A DNA stretch of 64,000 nt. It comes from Thermocaproicibacter sp041859875 (lineage in GTDB: Bacteria > Bacillota > Clostridia > Oscillospirales > Acutalibacteraceae). Shown piece after piece: positions 41,866 to 50,980 of the stretch. The notes under the pieces were generated by a model, which saw nothing but the letters and a program-made list of their open reading frames with translations, was not told where the DNA came from and did not search any database. Position 1 is the first letter of the stretch. Each line of letters begins with the position of its first letter. The DNA is taken from contig JBFLFY010000003.1 in NCBI GenBank assembly GCA_041859875.1, positions 1 to 64,000 on the forward strand, in the 5' to 3' direction. Both the position numbers and the translations under genes were made by a program.

Positions 41866-41999
41866 CCTCCTACTGCTGTGATGCTTAACAGAGAACGGAC
41901 AACCTTAGGAGGCAGGTTACTGACGGCATTTTTGCCGCGCCACGGACTACCGGCCGGGCCGTGTTTTTATCTCTGTGGCAGCCGAAAGGGCTGCCTTTT
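41866..41999 (-). promoter_or_regulatory. Structured yjdF leader, yjdF-type riboswitch candidate
   Basis: On the minus strand ACAGAGA (41976-41970) pairs with TCTCTGT (41894-41888) and closes a junction holding hairpins CACGG/CCGTG, CGGCA/TGCCG and AACCT/AGGTT, after an outer GGCAGCC/GGCTGCC hairpin. In the last hairpin loop CCTCCTA (41912-41906) is perfectly complementary to the ribosome site TAGGAGG (41872-41866). Translational control by ligand is the natural reading given the gene family. Confidence 0.6.
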
Positions 42000-42046
42000 A
42001 ACTTACTATTCAATTTTTAGGTTAAAGAAATGCTGGGCACTTCAAA

Positions 42047-42112
42047 AAACGCTCTTGCTGAAAAACAAGCGCCGGTTCTTTTTGCCTCGCTTTTTCTTAG
42101 GAGAAAAAGCTA
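42047..42112 (+). repeat. W repeat behind the flavin reductase gene
   Basis: ACTTCAAAAAACGCTCTTG, then GCCGGTTCTTTTTGCC and the hairpin GCTTTTTCTTAGGAGAAAAAGC. The flavin reductase stop codon (TAG on the minus strand) runs straight into the hairpin. Confidence 0.75.
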
Positions 42113-42625
42113 GCGGGCGGCGGGGACAAGAATTTTTTCAATGCTGCCGACGAACATCTTGTGGTAATCTTTGTTCGGGTAATTCGCGGCGTCAAGGGAT
42201 GGGTCAAGGAAGCACGCCGGGTCGAAATCCTGGCAGTACAATTTTTTGCAAAGGAAAATTGCCTTCGCTTCCTGAAAATACGGAGCGGCTTCATCGAACG
42301 CCGGGGTAAGCCCAGACGCCTTGATTTTGTCGCCGTCGCGGCCGGAATGGCTGCCGCAGTAGCTGAGCGCTTCGTGATACTTTTCGTCAAACGTGCAAAG
42401 GGAAAAGTTTTCTTCGCGGTTGAGGAACTCGAGGGTATAGCGCTGCGGACGCACATAAACAGTGGCAACCGGCTTATTCCACAGCACGCCAAGCGAACCC
42501 CAGCTTACCGTCATCGTGTTGCACTTGCGCGCGGTTCCGGCAGAAAGAAGCATCCACCTCTTCCCAATCATGTTAAATGGATTGAACAGCAGATCTTTCG
42601 CTGCGATTTCTTTGAATTCGGGCAT
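42110..42625 (-). CDS. Flavin reductase-like flavoprotein
   Basis: A 171-residue protein of the flavin-reductase/flavoredoxin family: KRWMLLSAGTARKCNTMTVS and WGSLGVLWNKPVATVYVRPQ form the FMN-binding barrel, followed by FSLCTFDEKYHEALSYCGSH. Such proteins bind FMN and pass electrons to it or to small acceptors. It stands just upstream of yjdF on the same strand and may share its expression, though each gene is followed by its own W hairpin. The ATG follows GGAGGA. Confidence 0.82.
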   Translation of the reverse strand: MPEFKEIAAKDLLFNPFNMIGKRWMLLSAGTARKCNTMTVSWGSLGVLWNKPVATVYVRPQRYTLEFLNREENFSLCTFDEKYHEALSYCGSHSGRDGDKIKASGLTPAFDEAAPYFQEAKAIFLCKKLYCQDFDPACFLDPSLDAANYPNKDYHKMFVGSIEKILVPAAR

Positions 42626-42779
42626 GATTAAAAATCCTCCTTTGCTCTTGCTCTATTTATTGTATTATACCATACCAATAAAAATACAAAAGGATTTTTT
42701 ATTTCTGCCCTAACTGCAGAAAACCAAATATCTTTCTGCGGCATTCCCGGCAGGCTTTTTGTGAAAAGAAAAAATATAT

Positions 42780-42829
42780 TGAATAATTATTCATAAAGTA
42801 CTTGATTTTCTGTATATACGGTGTATAAT
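42780..42829 (+). promoter_or_regulatory. ARG box and promoter of the arginine genes
   Basis: TGAATAATTATTCA at 42780-42793 is a perfect 14-base palindrome equal to the consensus ArgR/AhrC binding site. The promoter follows at once: TTGATT (42802-42807), 16 bases, TATAAT (42824-42829). Arginine-dependent control of argG and following genes is therefore very likely. Confidence 0.8.
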
Positions 42830-42888
42830 AGCCTCATAAGTTACAAAAACAGCTGATTGCGATACAGAGAGAAAGGCGGCTAAGCAAT

Positions 42889-44106
42889 ATGGAAAAGGAA
42901 ATTAAAAAAGTAGTGCTGTCGTATTCGGGCGGGCTGGATACCTCCATCATCATCCCGTGGCTGAAAGAAAATTACAGCAACTGCGAGGTCATCGCCGTAG
43001 CGGCGGATGTCGGGCAGGGCGCGGAACTGAACGGCCTGGAAGAAAAAGCGAAGAAGACGGGCGCTTCCAAACTCTACATAGCGGACCTGAAAAAGCAGCT
43101 TGTGGAAGACTACATCTGGCCGACGCTGAAAGCCGATGCCGCTTACGAGGGCAAGTACCTTTTAGGCACTTCGTTCGCGCGGCCGCTGATTGCCAAGCGC
43201 CTTGTGGAAATTGCAAAGGCCGAAGGAGCGGACGCCATTGCGCACGGCTGCACCGGCAAAGGCAATGACCAGGTGCGTTTCGAGCTTGCCATTAAGGCCT
43301 TTGCGCCGGATATGACCATCATTGCACCGTGGAGAATCTGGGACATTAAGTCGCGTGATGAGGAAATCGACTACGCCGAAGCACACAATGTGCCGCTGAA
43401 TATTACCCGGGAAACGAATTACTCCAAAGACAAGAACCTGTGGCACCTTTCGCATGAGGGCCTCGACCTGGAAGACCCCGCGAACGAGCCGCAGTACGAC
43501 AAAATTCTGGAGCTTGGCGTTTCCCCGGAAAAAGCGCCCGACAAGCCGACTGCCATCACCCTCTCTTTTGAAAAGGGCATTCCGGTCAAGCTGAACGGCG
43601 AAAAGCTCTGCGGTGTAGACATGGTTGCAAAGCTGAACGAACTGGGCGGCCAGAACGGCATCGGCATTGTGGATTTGCTGGAAAACCGGCTGGTCGGCAT
43701 GAAATCGCGCGGCGTGTACGAAACCCCGGGCGGCACCATCCTCTACCATGCACACGAAAAGCTTGAGGAGCTGTGCCTGGACAAAGACACGTTCCACTTT
43801 AAGCAGGGCGTCGCGCAGAAATTCGCAGAGCTTGTATACGACGGCAAATGGTTCACCCCGCTGCGGGAAGCGCTCTCCGCTTTTGTGGACTCCACCCAGC
43901 AGAACGTGACTGGCGACGTGAAGCTCAAACTGTACAAAGGCAACATCATCGACGCGGGCATGACCTCGCCGCACTCGCTCTACAGCGACGATATGGCGAC
44001 ATTTAACGTTGACCACGTCTACAACCAGGCGGATGCGCAGGGCTTCATCAACCTCTTCGGCCTGCCTATTACCGTGCAGGCCCTGAAAAAGCAGGCAAAA
44101 AACTGA
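42889..44106 (+). CDS. argG: Argininosuccinate synthase
   Basis: A 405-residue enzyme that joins citrulline and aspartate with ATP. The N-type ATP-pyrophosphatase loop is VVLSYSGGLDTSIIIPWL; ANDQ-type substrate motifs follow (GCTGKGNDQVRFELA, NSKD-like NYSKDKNLWHLS). The length is typical. AGAAAGGCGG ribosome site. It is first in the arginine gene run and directly behind the ARG box. Confidence 0.97.
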   Translation: MEKEIKKVVLSYSGGLDTSIIIPWLKENYSNCEVIAVAADVGQGAELNGLEEKAKKTGASKLYIADLKKQLVEDYIWPTLKADAAYEGKYLLGTSFARPLIAKRLVEIAKAEGADAIAHGCTGKGNDQVRFELAIKAFAPDMTIIAPWRIWDIKSRDEEIDYAEAHNVPLNITRETNYSKDKNLWHLSHEGLDLEDPANEPQYDKILELGVSPEKAPDKPTAITLSFEKGIPVKLNGEKLCGVDMVAKLNELGGQNGIGIVDLLENRLVGMKSRGVYETPGGTILYHAHEKLEELCLDKDTFHFKQGVAQKFAELVYDGKWFTPLREALSAFVDSTQQNVTGDVKLKLYKGNIIDAGMTSPHSLYSDDMATFNVDHVYNQADAQGFINLFGLPITVQALKKQAKN

Positions 44107-44172
44107 AAATCTAAGAATTCGCAGGGGCAGAGCTCTTTCTGTCCCTGCTTTCGTATCAGGGAGGAACATCCA

Positions 44173-45552
44173 TTGAAACTGTGGGATGACAAGCTCCATA
44201 AGGCGCTCGACAAGGCCGCCGAAAGTTTTAACTCGTCCATTTCATTCGACTGCCGCATGGCACAGGAAGATATTGAGGGCAGCACTGCACACGCAAAAAT
44301 GCTCGGAAGCTGCGGCATCATCGCGCCGGAGGAAGCGGAAAAAATCTGCGCCGGGCTGGAGGGAATCCTCGCTGACCTGCAGAGCGGAAAGCTGAAAATC
44401 GACGAAACTGCCGAAGATGTTCACACTTTCGTGGAGGGGGAGCTGACCGCCCGCCTCGGCGACACCGGCAAGCGGCTGCACACGGCGCGCAGCCGAAACG
44501 ACCAGGTGGCGCTTGACCTGCGGCTTTACCTGCGGAAACGCTGCGCCGGCCTGCTGGAACAGATGAACGGTCTGACTGAAGTGCTGTGCCGCAAGGCGCT
44601 GGAGCAGAAGGACACCATCCTGCCGGGCTACACCCATTTGCAGCGCGCCCAGCCCATCACCTTCGGGCACCACCTGCTGGCGTACGCCGAAATGTTTCTG
44701 CGCGACGCGGGCCGCCTGCAGGACGCGGTGAAGCGGATGAACTTCTGCCCGCTCGGCTCCTGCGCGCTGGCGGGGACAACGTACCCCATCGACCGCGAAA
44801 TGACATCAAAACTTCTCGGCTTCGACGGCCCCATGCAGAACAGCCTCGACGGCGTTTCCGACCGGGACTTCTGCCTGGAAATTTCCGCCGCCATCGCCAT
44901 CTGCATGGTGCATCTCTCCCGCTTTTCGGAGGAAATTATTTTATGGAGCTCGTGGGAGTTCAAATTTGTCCGGCTGGATGACGCGTTTTCCACCGGGTCA
45001 AGTATTATGCCGCAGAAAAAAAACCCGGATATTGCGGAGCTGGTGCGCGGAAAATGCGGGCGTGCCGTGGGCGACATGGTGACGCTTTTCACCATGATGA
45101 AGGGCCTGCCGCTGGCGTACGACAAGGATATGCAGGAGGACAAGGAAGCGATTTTTGACGCAGCCGACACGCTTTCGGCCTGCCTTGCCGCCTTTACGCC
45201 GATGGTTTCGACCATGAAAGTGCTGAAAGAAAATATGCGTGCCGCCGCCGCAAAGGGATTCCTCAACGCGACGGACTGTGCGGATTATCTTGTTGGAAAA
45301 GGCCTGCCGTTCCGTACGGCGTACCGCATTACGGGCGACCTTGTTGCGTACTGCACGGAACATCATTCCACACTGGAGGAGCTTCCGGTGGAAAAGTACC
45401 GGGAATTCAGTGACAAGTTCGGCGCAGATCTTTACGACGCCATTTCGCTGGAGCACTGTGTAACGGGGCGGAAGTCCCTCGGCGGACCTGCGCCGGAGAA
45501 TGTGGAATTTCAGGCAAAACGGATTCTGAAACTTCTGGGGGTGAAAGCATGA
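44173..45552 (+). CDS. argH: Argininosuccinate lyase
   Basis: A 459-residue enzyme that splits argininosuccinate to arginine and fumarate. Seen: HTARSRNDQVALDLRLYLR, the catalytic His in GYTHLQRAQPITFGHHLLAY and the fumarase-superfamily signature GSSIMPQKKNPDIAELVRGK. TTG start after GGGAGGAAC; an ATG alternative would remove conserved residues. The argC start codon overlaps its stop by four bases. Confidence 0.97.
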   Translation: MKLWDDKLHKALDKAAESFNSSISFDCRMAQEDIEGSTAHAKMLGSCGIIAPEEAEKICAGLEGILADLQSGKLKIDETAEDVHTFVEGELTARLGDTGKRLHTARSRNDQVALDLRLYLRKRCAGLLEQMNGLTEVLCRKALEQKDTILPGYTHLQRAQPITFGHHLLAYAEMFLRDAGRLQDAVKRMNFCPLGSCALAGTTYPIDREMTSKLLGFDGPMQNSLDGVSDRDFCLEISAAIAICMVHLSRFSEEIILWSSWEFKFVRLDDAFSTGSSIMPQKKNPDIAELVRGKCGRAVGDMVTLFTMMKGLPLAYDKDMQEDKEAIFDAADTLSACLAAFTPMVSTMKVLKENMRAAAAKGFLNATDCADYLVGKGLPFRTAYRITGDLVAYCTEHHSTLEELPVEKYREFSDKFGADLYDAISLEHCVTGRKSLGGPAPENVEFQAKRILKLLGVKA

Positions 45553-46583
45553 TACGCGCGGGAATTCTTGGCGCGACCGGCTACGCGGGGGCGGAGCTGG
45601 TGCGGCTGCTTGAGACGCACCCGGAGGCACACCTTGCGGCGGCCGGTTCGATCAGCTTTGAAGGGATGCCCTTGAGCGACGTGTACCCTGCCTACTACCA
45701 CTTATGCGATATTCCCTGTGAATCGGAAGAAAAAGTCATTCAGAAAAGCGACGTGGTGTTTGCCGCCCTGCCGAGCGGCCTTTCGCAGGAACCGGCGCAG
45801 AAATGCCGCTCCGCCGGGAAAGCATTCATCGACATGGGCGCGGATTTCCGGCTGAAGCGTGAAATGGATTACCGCACTTGGTACAAGGGAAAATTCCTGT
45901 ACCCGGAGCTGCACGAAGAGGCTGTTTACGGCCTGCCGGAGCTGTTCCGCGACAAGATAGCGGGCAAAAAGCTGGTTGCCAACCCGGGCTGCTACACAAC
46001 GGCGGTGCCGCTGGCGCTTGCCCCGGCACTGAAAGCCGGGCTGGTCGAGCCGGATGGCATCCTCGCGGACTGCGCTTCCGGCGTAACGGGTTCGGGGCGG
46101 AAGCCTTCGCAGAACACGCATTTCCCGGAAATGAGCCAAAGCATGACGGCCTACAAGGTCGGCTGCCACCGCCACACGCCGGAAATTGAGCAGACGCTGC
46201 GCCTGATTACGGGGAAAGAAATCCATGTGACTTTTGTGCCGCACCTGCTGCCGGTGAACCGGGGCATCCTTGCGACGTGCTATGCAAAGCTCGCGCCCGG
46301 CGCGACGATGCAGAAGCTGCGCGCGGCGTATGAAGAGCAGTACGGGGAAGAATTTTTCATCCGCCTGTTGCCGGAAGGGCGTGTGGCGGACGTTAAGGAT
46401 GTGCGGCTTTCGAACTTCTGCGATATTTCGCTGCACCTCGACGAGCGGACCGGGATGCTGATTGCGGTTTCCGCCATCGACAACATGGTGAAGGGCGCAG
46501 CCGGGCAGGCAATTCAAAACATGAACCTGATGTTCGGCCTCGACGAGACCGAAGGCTTAACATCTCTTCCTCCCGCCTTTTAA
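45549..46583 (+). CDS. argC: N-acetyl-gamma-glutamyl-phosphate reductase
   Basis: A 344-residue NADPH-dependent enzyme. Rossmann start MIRAGILGATGYAGAELVRL, the catalytic Cys in KKLVANPGCYTTAVPLAL, and the second signature GVTGSGRKPSQNTHFPEMSQ. It is coupled to argH by ATGA overlap. The stop is followed within a few bases by a W hairpin and then half a kilobase of repeats before argJ. Confidence 0.96.
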   Translation: MIRAGILGATGYAGAELVRLLETHPEAHLAAAGSISFEGMPLSDVYPAYYHLCDIPCESEEKVIQKSDVVFAALPSGLSQEPAQKCRSAGKAFIDMGADFRLKREMDYRTWYKGKFLYPELHEEAVYGLPELFRDKIAGKKLVANPGCYTTAVPLALAPALKAGLVEPDGILADCASGVTGSGRKPSQNTHFPEMSQSMTAYKVGCHRHTPEIEQTLRLITGKEIHVTFVPHLLPVNRGILATCYAKLAPGATMQKLRAAYEEQYGEEFFIRLLPEGRVADVKDVRLSNFCDISLHLDERTGMLIAVSAIDNMVKGAAGQAIQNMNLMFGLDETEGLTSLPPAF

Positions 46584-47113
46584 CCAGCCTTTTCTTCCCA
46601 GCCTTTTCTTAGAAGAAAAGGCTGGGCGAAAAGAACCAGTGAAGCACGAAAAAGGGAAAGCAAATTACTTCGGTTTTATTTGTTTCCAGAAGTTTCTGCC
46701 TGCAAGACCGTAGCTCCCGTCAATCAGAGAATCCCCGCCGTTCGGCTCGCTGTTAGGCCGTGTGCGGATGCCGAGGGGTACCGGGGGGATGAAATGGAGC
46801 CAATACGAGGCCAGTCTGTTCATCCCCCCGGGACGTACTTTGTATCCTTTCGGACGGAACCGAAAGGATAGGCCCGCACGGCCTGAGTGCAAAGCAAAAT
46901 CTCAGATAAATTTTTATAAGGCCTAGGCTGTGCGCGCCTTCGCTGGAATCAGGGCCCCATGACGCCACACTCGCTTCGCGGCGTGGCCTGCGTTGCCCCC
47001 AAACCGCTCTGGCTTCGCACAGTCCCAGCCTTATCCTATCGAAAATCCAGACTAAGAAAAATTTTGTTTTCGGGATTCAGTAAAATTTTCGCCAGGCCTT
47101 TTTCAAAAGGCCG
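46584..47113 (+). repeat. Intergenic repeat locus B (W-X-Y-Z) between argC and argJ
   Basis: W inverted (hairpin GCCTTTTCTTAGAAGAAAAGGC, then GAAAAGAACCAG); X long form about 46713-46910, with the arms GGGGGATGAA/TTCATCCCCC and ATCCTTTCGG/CCGAAAGGAT; Y at about 46921-47034; Z to 47113 (GGGATTCAGTAAAATTTTCG and GGCCTTTTTCAAAAGGCC). There is no gene in this stretch. All of it would be present in an argG-to-argJ transcript. Confidence 0.85.
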
Positions 47114-47129
47114 AAGAGAAGGGAAAAAG

Positions 47130-48356
47130 ATGCAGAAATATCCGTATATAGAAGGCGGCGTATGTGCCGCGAAAGGCTTTAAGGCCGGGGGCGTACACTG
47201 CGGAGTCCGCAAAAACGCCGCAAAGCCCGACCTTGCCATGATTTATTCGGAGGTTCCGTGCGCGGCGGCGGCAGTGTACACGAAAAACCTTGTGAAAGGC
47301 GCGCCGCTTCTCGCAACAAAAGAAAACCTGAAAGACGGCATGGCGCAGGCGGTCATCTGCAACAGCGGCAACGCCAACACCTGCAATGCCGACGGCGTGC
47401 AGAACGCGCTGAAGATGTGTTCCCTGACGGCGGATGCACTTGGCCTGCGCCCGCAGGATGTGGTTGTGGCCTCTACCGGAGTCATCGGGCAGGAACTTCC
47501 CATGAAGCCGATTGCGGCGGCGATTCCAGGTCTTGCGGCCTCGCTGAACACAAAAGGCTCCGAAGACGCGGCGCGCGCCATTATGACGACCGACACCGTG
47601 GTGAAAAATCTTGCCGTAAGCTGCGTGCTGAGTGGGAAGAAAATCCACATCGGCGGAATTGCAAAAGGCTCCGGCATGATTCACCCCAACATGGGGACGA
47701 TGCTCTGTTTCCTTACGACGGATGCCGCTGTTTCCGCAAAGGCACTCGGCGCGGCGCTGCACTGTGCAGTGGATGAGAGCTTCAACATGGTAAGCATTGA
47801 CGGCGACACCTCCACAAATGATATGTGCGTCATCCTTGCAAACGGCCTTGCCGACGGCGACGAAATTTCAGAGCCTTCCGGCACGGATTTCGAAACTTTC
47901 ACGGCAGCGCTGACGCAGCTTTGTGTGAAATTGGCGCGCACCCTTGCGAAAGACGGAGAGGGCGCTTCCCGGCTGCTGGTCTGCAATGTGACCGGCGCAA
48001 AAGGCCGCGAAAACGCGCGCACGGCGGCAAAAGGAGTCATCAGTTCCACGCTGGTCAAGGCCGCCATGTTCGGCGCAGATGCAAACTGGGGGCGCGTGCT
48101 GTGCGCCCTTGGCTACTGCGGTGCGGAGACCGACGTGACGAAAGCCGGGGTTTCGTTCTCCTCAAAAGCCGGAAAAATTACGGTCTGCCAAAACGGCGCG
48201 GGCATTCCTTTCAGCGAAGAAGAAGCAAAGAAAATCCTTTCGGAAGATGAAATCACCATCGACGTTTCGCTTGCCGACGGCAGCGCCTCCGCCACAGCGT
48301 TCGGCTGCGACCTTACTTACGATTATGTGAAAATCAACGGTGATTACCGCACCTAG
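47130..48356 (+). CDS. argJ: Bifunctional ornithine acetyltransferase / N-acetylglutamate synthase
   Basis: A 408-residue enzyme that recycles the acetyl group from acetylornithine to glutamate. It self-cleaves before Thr in the motif HPNMGTMLCFLTTDA; SGNANTCNADG, STGVIGQELPM and ANWGRVLCALGYCG are also typical. With ArgJ, no separate argA or argE is required, in line with their absence here. The ATG at 47130 follows GAGAAGGGA; the open frame upstream belongs to repeat modules Y and Z and is not protein-like. Confidence 0.96.
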   Translation: MQKYPYIEGGVCAAKGFKAGGVHCGVRKNAAKPDLAMIYSEVPCAAAAVYTKNLVKGAPLLATKENLKDGMAQAVICNSGNANTCNADGVQNALKMCSLTADALGLRPQDVVVASTGVIGQELPMKPIAAAIPGLAASLNTKGSEDAARAIMTTDTVVKNLAVSCVLSGKKIHIGGIAKGSGMIHPNMGTMLCFLTTDAAVSAKALGAALHCAVDESFNMVSIDGDTSTNDMCVILANGLADGDEISEPSGTDFETFTAALTQLCVKLARTLAKDGEGASRLLVCNVTGAKGRENARTAAKGVISSTLVKAAMFGADANWGRVLCALGYCGAETDVTKAGVSFSSKAGKITVCQNGAGIPFSEEEAKKILSEDEITIDVSLADGSASATAFGCDLTYDYVKINGDYRT

Positions 48357-48385
48357 CCAGCCAAATGCTACGCGGCGCTTGCCCT

Positions 48386-48775
48386 TTCAAGAGGCCTAAG
48401 AGGCCGGACAAAGGCCGCAGTTGTGCGCGCCTGCGCTGAAATCAGGGCCCCATGACGCCACACTCGCTTCGCGGCGTGGCCTGCGTTGCCCCTAAACCGC
48501 TTCGGCTTCGCACAACCTCAGCCTTATCTTCTCAAAAGCCAAAGCTAAAACGAGTTTTATTTTCTGGATTCAGTAAAGTTTCCACCAGGCCCTTTTCAAA
48601 GGGCCGAACCCCCGTCAATAAGAGGATCCCAACCGTTCGGCTCGCTTCTTTGCCGTGTGCGGAAGCCGAGGGGCACCGGGGAAAGGAAAGACGTACTTTG
48701 TATCCTTTCGGACGGAACCGAAAGGATAGGCCCGCACGGCCTGAGTGCAGGCAAAATTCAAGATGAATGTAGCGG
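48386..48775 (+). repeat. Intergenic repeat locus C (Y-Z-X short form) between argJ and argB
   Basis: Y at about 48412-48525 (TTGTGCGCGCCTGCGCTG ... GCTTCGCACAACCTCAGCC), Z to 48605 (GGATTCAGTAAAGTTTCC, GGCCCTTTTCAAAGGGCC), then X at about 48609-48770 in a short form in which the GGGGGATGAA/TTCATCCCCC hairpin is replaced by GGGGAAAGGAAAG. Module order differs from locus B. No gene is seen in the 480 bases. Confidence 0.85.
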
Positions 48776-48838
48776 AAGTACTGACAGAAAAGCCCATATC
48801 GGAATAATTTGAATAGCGGTAGAAAGGCACAACACAAC

Positions 48839-49696
48839 ATGAAAATATCGAATGGTGACCGGGCGAAGATTCTGGTGCAGGCCCTGCCGTACATCCAGGC
48901 ACACGCAGGCAAAACCATCGTTGTAAAATACGGCGGCAGCGCCATGGTAGACGAGGCGCTGAAAGACGCCGTCATGAGCGATATTGTGCTGATGCAGTTA
49001 GTCGGCATCCGCGTGGTGGTCGTTCACGGCGGCGGCAGGGAAATCAGCGCCATGCTGAAAAGAATCGGAAAAGAGAGCCGGTTTGTCGACGGAATGCGCG
49101 TGACCGACCGCGAAACCATTAATATTGTTCAAATGGTTTTAGCCGGCAAGGTAAACAAAGACCTCGTCCAGCTGCTGGAGCGGCATAGCGGCCGCGCCGT
49201 GGGCCTTTGCGGGCTGGACGACAACCTGCTGCAGGCCGAAAAGCTAGCTGCACCGCAAGACCTCGGCTTCGTGGGCGAAATCACCGGGGTAAACCCCGCG
49301 CCGCTTAACAACGCAACGCGGAACGGCTACGTCCCCATCGTTGCAACCATCGCGGGCGGCGAAAACGGCGAGGTCTACAACATCAACGCAGATGTTGCCG
49401 CGGCGCGGATTGCAGCGGAACTGGGCGCGGAAAAACTCATCTTAATGACAGACGTGCGCGGCCTGCTGCGCGATAAGAATGACGAAAGTTCGCTGATTCC
49501 CGTCGTGAACGTGAGCAGCGTCCCAAAGCTGGAAAAAGAGGGCATCATTTCGGGCGGCATGATTCCGAAAATCCGGTGCTGTGTGGACGCCGTTCGGCGG
49601 GGCGTGCAGCGCGCACACATCATCGACGGAAGAATCCCGCACTCCATCCTCGTCGAACTGTTTTCAGACGAGGGCATCGGCACCATGTTTTACTGA
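48839..49696 (+). CDS. argB: Acetylglutamate kinase
   Basis: A 285-residue kinase that phosphorylates N-acetylglutamate, the arginine-inhibited step in many bacteria. Seen: GKTIVVKYGGSAMVDEALKD, the VVVVHGGGREISAML nucleotide loop and IISGGMIPKIRCCVDAV. ATG 48839 was chosen; a TTG ten codons earlier is also in frame but lacks a ribosome site. It is followed after 18 bases by argD. Confidence 0.96.
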   Translation: MKISNGDRAKILVQALPYIQAHAGKTIVVKYGGSAMVDEALKDAVMSDIVLMQLVGIRVVVVHGGGREISAMLKRIGKESRFVDGMRVTDRETINIVQMVLAGKVNKDLVQLLERHSGRAVGLCGLDDNLLQAEKLAAPQDLGFVGEITGVNPAPLNNATRNGYVPIVATIAGGENGEVYNINADVAAARIAAELGAEKLILMTDVRGLLRDKNDESSLIPVVNVSSVPKLEKEGIISGGMIPKIRCCVDAVRRGVQRAHIIDGRIPHSILVELFSDEGIGTMFY

Positions 49697-49714
49697 GAAG
49701 GAGGAAAAAACGCA

Positions 49715-50899
49715 ATGACTTTTGAGCAGATAAAAGAAAAGCAGGACCATTTCACCATGCCAACCTACACGCGCTTTCCCGTCGCTGTTGTTTCCGGCAA
49801 AAACGCCACAGCGAAAGACGCCGAAGGCCGCGAATACATTGACTTCACAAGCGGAATCGGCGTGAACTGCCTTGGCTATGCCGACGAAAAATGGGCGGCG
49901 GCCGTGGCAAAGCAGGCGGCCTGTGTGCAGCATACCTCAAACCTTTACTACAGCCCGGTGCAGGCGGAGCTTGCCGAAAAGCTGTGCCGCGCTGCCGGAA
50001 TGGAAAAGGTTTTCTTCTGCAACTCCGGCGCGGAAGCAAACGAGTGCTGCATTAAACTGGCGCGTAAGTACGGCGAAGATGTTCTGGGGATAAAAGGGCC
50101 GGAAATCATCACGCTGAAGAATTCCTTTCATGGGCGCACGGTCACGACTCTGGCCGCAACGGGGCAGGAGGCATTCCACGAACATTTTCTGCCGCTGACG
50201 GAAGGGTTCCGGTTTGCGGAGCCTTCGCCGGAAAGCGTAAAAGCCTGCACAGCAGAGAAAACCTGCGCCGTCCTGCTGGAACTGATTCAGGGTGAAGGCG
50301 GCGTTGTGCCGATGGAAAAAAGCTTTGTTCAGTGGCTGCGCGGCTTCTGCACCGAGAAAAAAATCCTGCTGATGGTCGACGAAGTACAGACGGGCGTCGG
50401 GCGCACCGGCGAATTCTACTGCTACCAGAACTACGGAATCCAGCCCGATGCGGTTTCCAGCGCAAAAGGCCTTGCGGGCGGCCTGCCAATGGGCGCGTGC
50501 CTGTGCGGCAAAGGGCTTGAAAAAGTGCTTGGCCCCGGAATGCACGGCTCCACATTCGGCGGCAACCCGGTAGCCTGCGCAGGAGCGCTTGCGGTGCTGG
50601 AGCGGGTAACGAGCCCCGCTTTTCTAAAAGAAGTGCGCGAAAAAGGCGCATATTTTGCAAAAAGGCTGCGGGATATGCCCGGCATCGCGGAAGTCCGCGG
50701 CATGGGCCTGATGCTCGGCGCGAAACCCACGGCGGGGACACCTGGGGAACTTGCCGCCCGGTGTGCGGAAAGCGGACTGCTGGTGCTGACGGCAAAAGAC
50801 GTGCTGCGCTTTCTGCCGCCGCTGACCATTACCAAGCAGGAAACCGACCGCGGCCTCGCCATCCTTGGCAAAGTGCTGGCAGGCCCCGCAAAGGCATAA
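49715..50899 (+). CDS. argD: Acetylornithine aminotransferase
   Basis: A 394-residue pyridoxal-phosphate enzyme of class III. Seen: CNSGAEANECCIKLARKYGE, FHGRTVTTLAATGQEAFHEH, the cofactor Asp in LLMVDEVQTGVGRTGEFYCY, the Schiff-base Lys in AVSSAKGLAGGLPMGACLCG, and TFGGNPVACAGALAVLERV. AGAAGGAGG ribosome site. It sits between argB and argF. Confidence 0.95.
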   Translation: MTFEQIKEKQDHFTMPTYTRFPVAVVSGKNATAKDAEGREYIDFTSGIGVNCLGYADEKWAAAVAKQAACVQHTSNLYYSPVQAELAEKLCRAAGMEKVFFCNSGAEANECCIKLARKYGEDVLGIKGPEIITLKNSFHGRTVTTLAATGQEAFHEHFLPLTEGFRFAEPSPESVKACTAEKTCAVLLELIQGEGGVVPMEKSFVQWLRGFCTEKKILLMVDEVQTGVGRTGEFYCYQNYGIQPDAVSSAKGLAGGLPMGACLCGKGLEKVLGPGMHGSTFGGNPVACAGALAVLERVTSPAFLKEVREKGAYFAKRLRDMPGIAEVRGMGLMLGAKPTAGTPGELAARCAESGLLVLTAKDVLRFLPPLTITKQETDRGLAILGKVLAGPAKA

Positions 50900-50980
50900 C
50901 CGCTGAAAAAGCATTGCAAGACGGAGAAAATCAGCCTATCATAAGAAAAACAGACCGAAAGACAACGGGAGGAATAAGCC

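Noticed and set aside
46959..47129. N-terminal extension of argJ by 57 codons
   Set aside because: These codons are repeat modules Y and Z; the internal ATG 47130 has a proper ribosome site and matches the usual ArgJ start.
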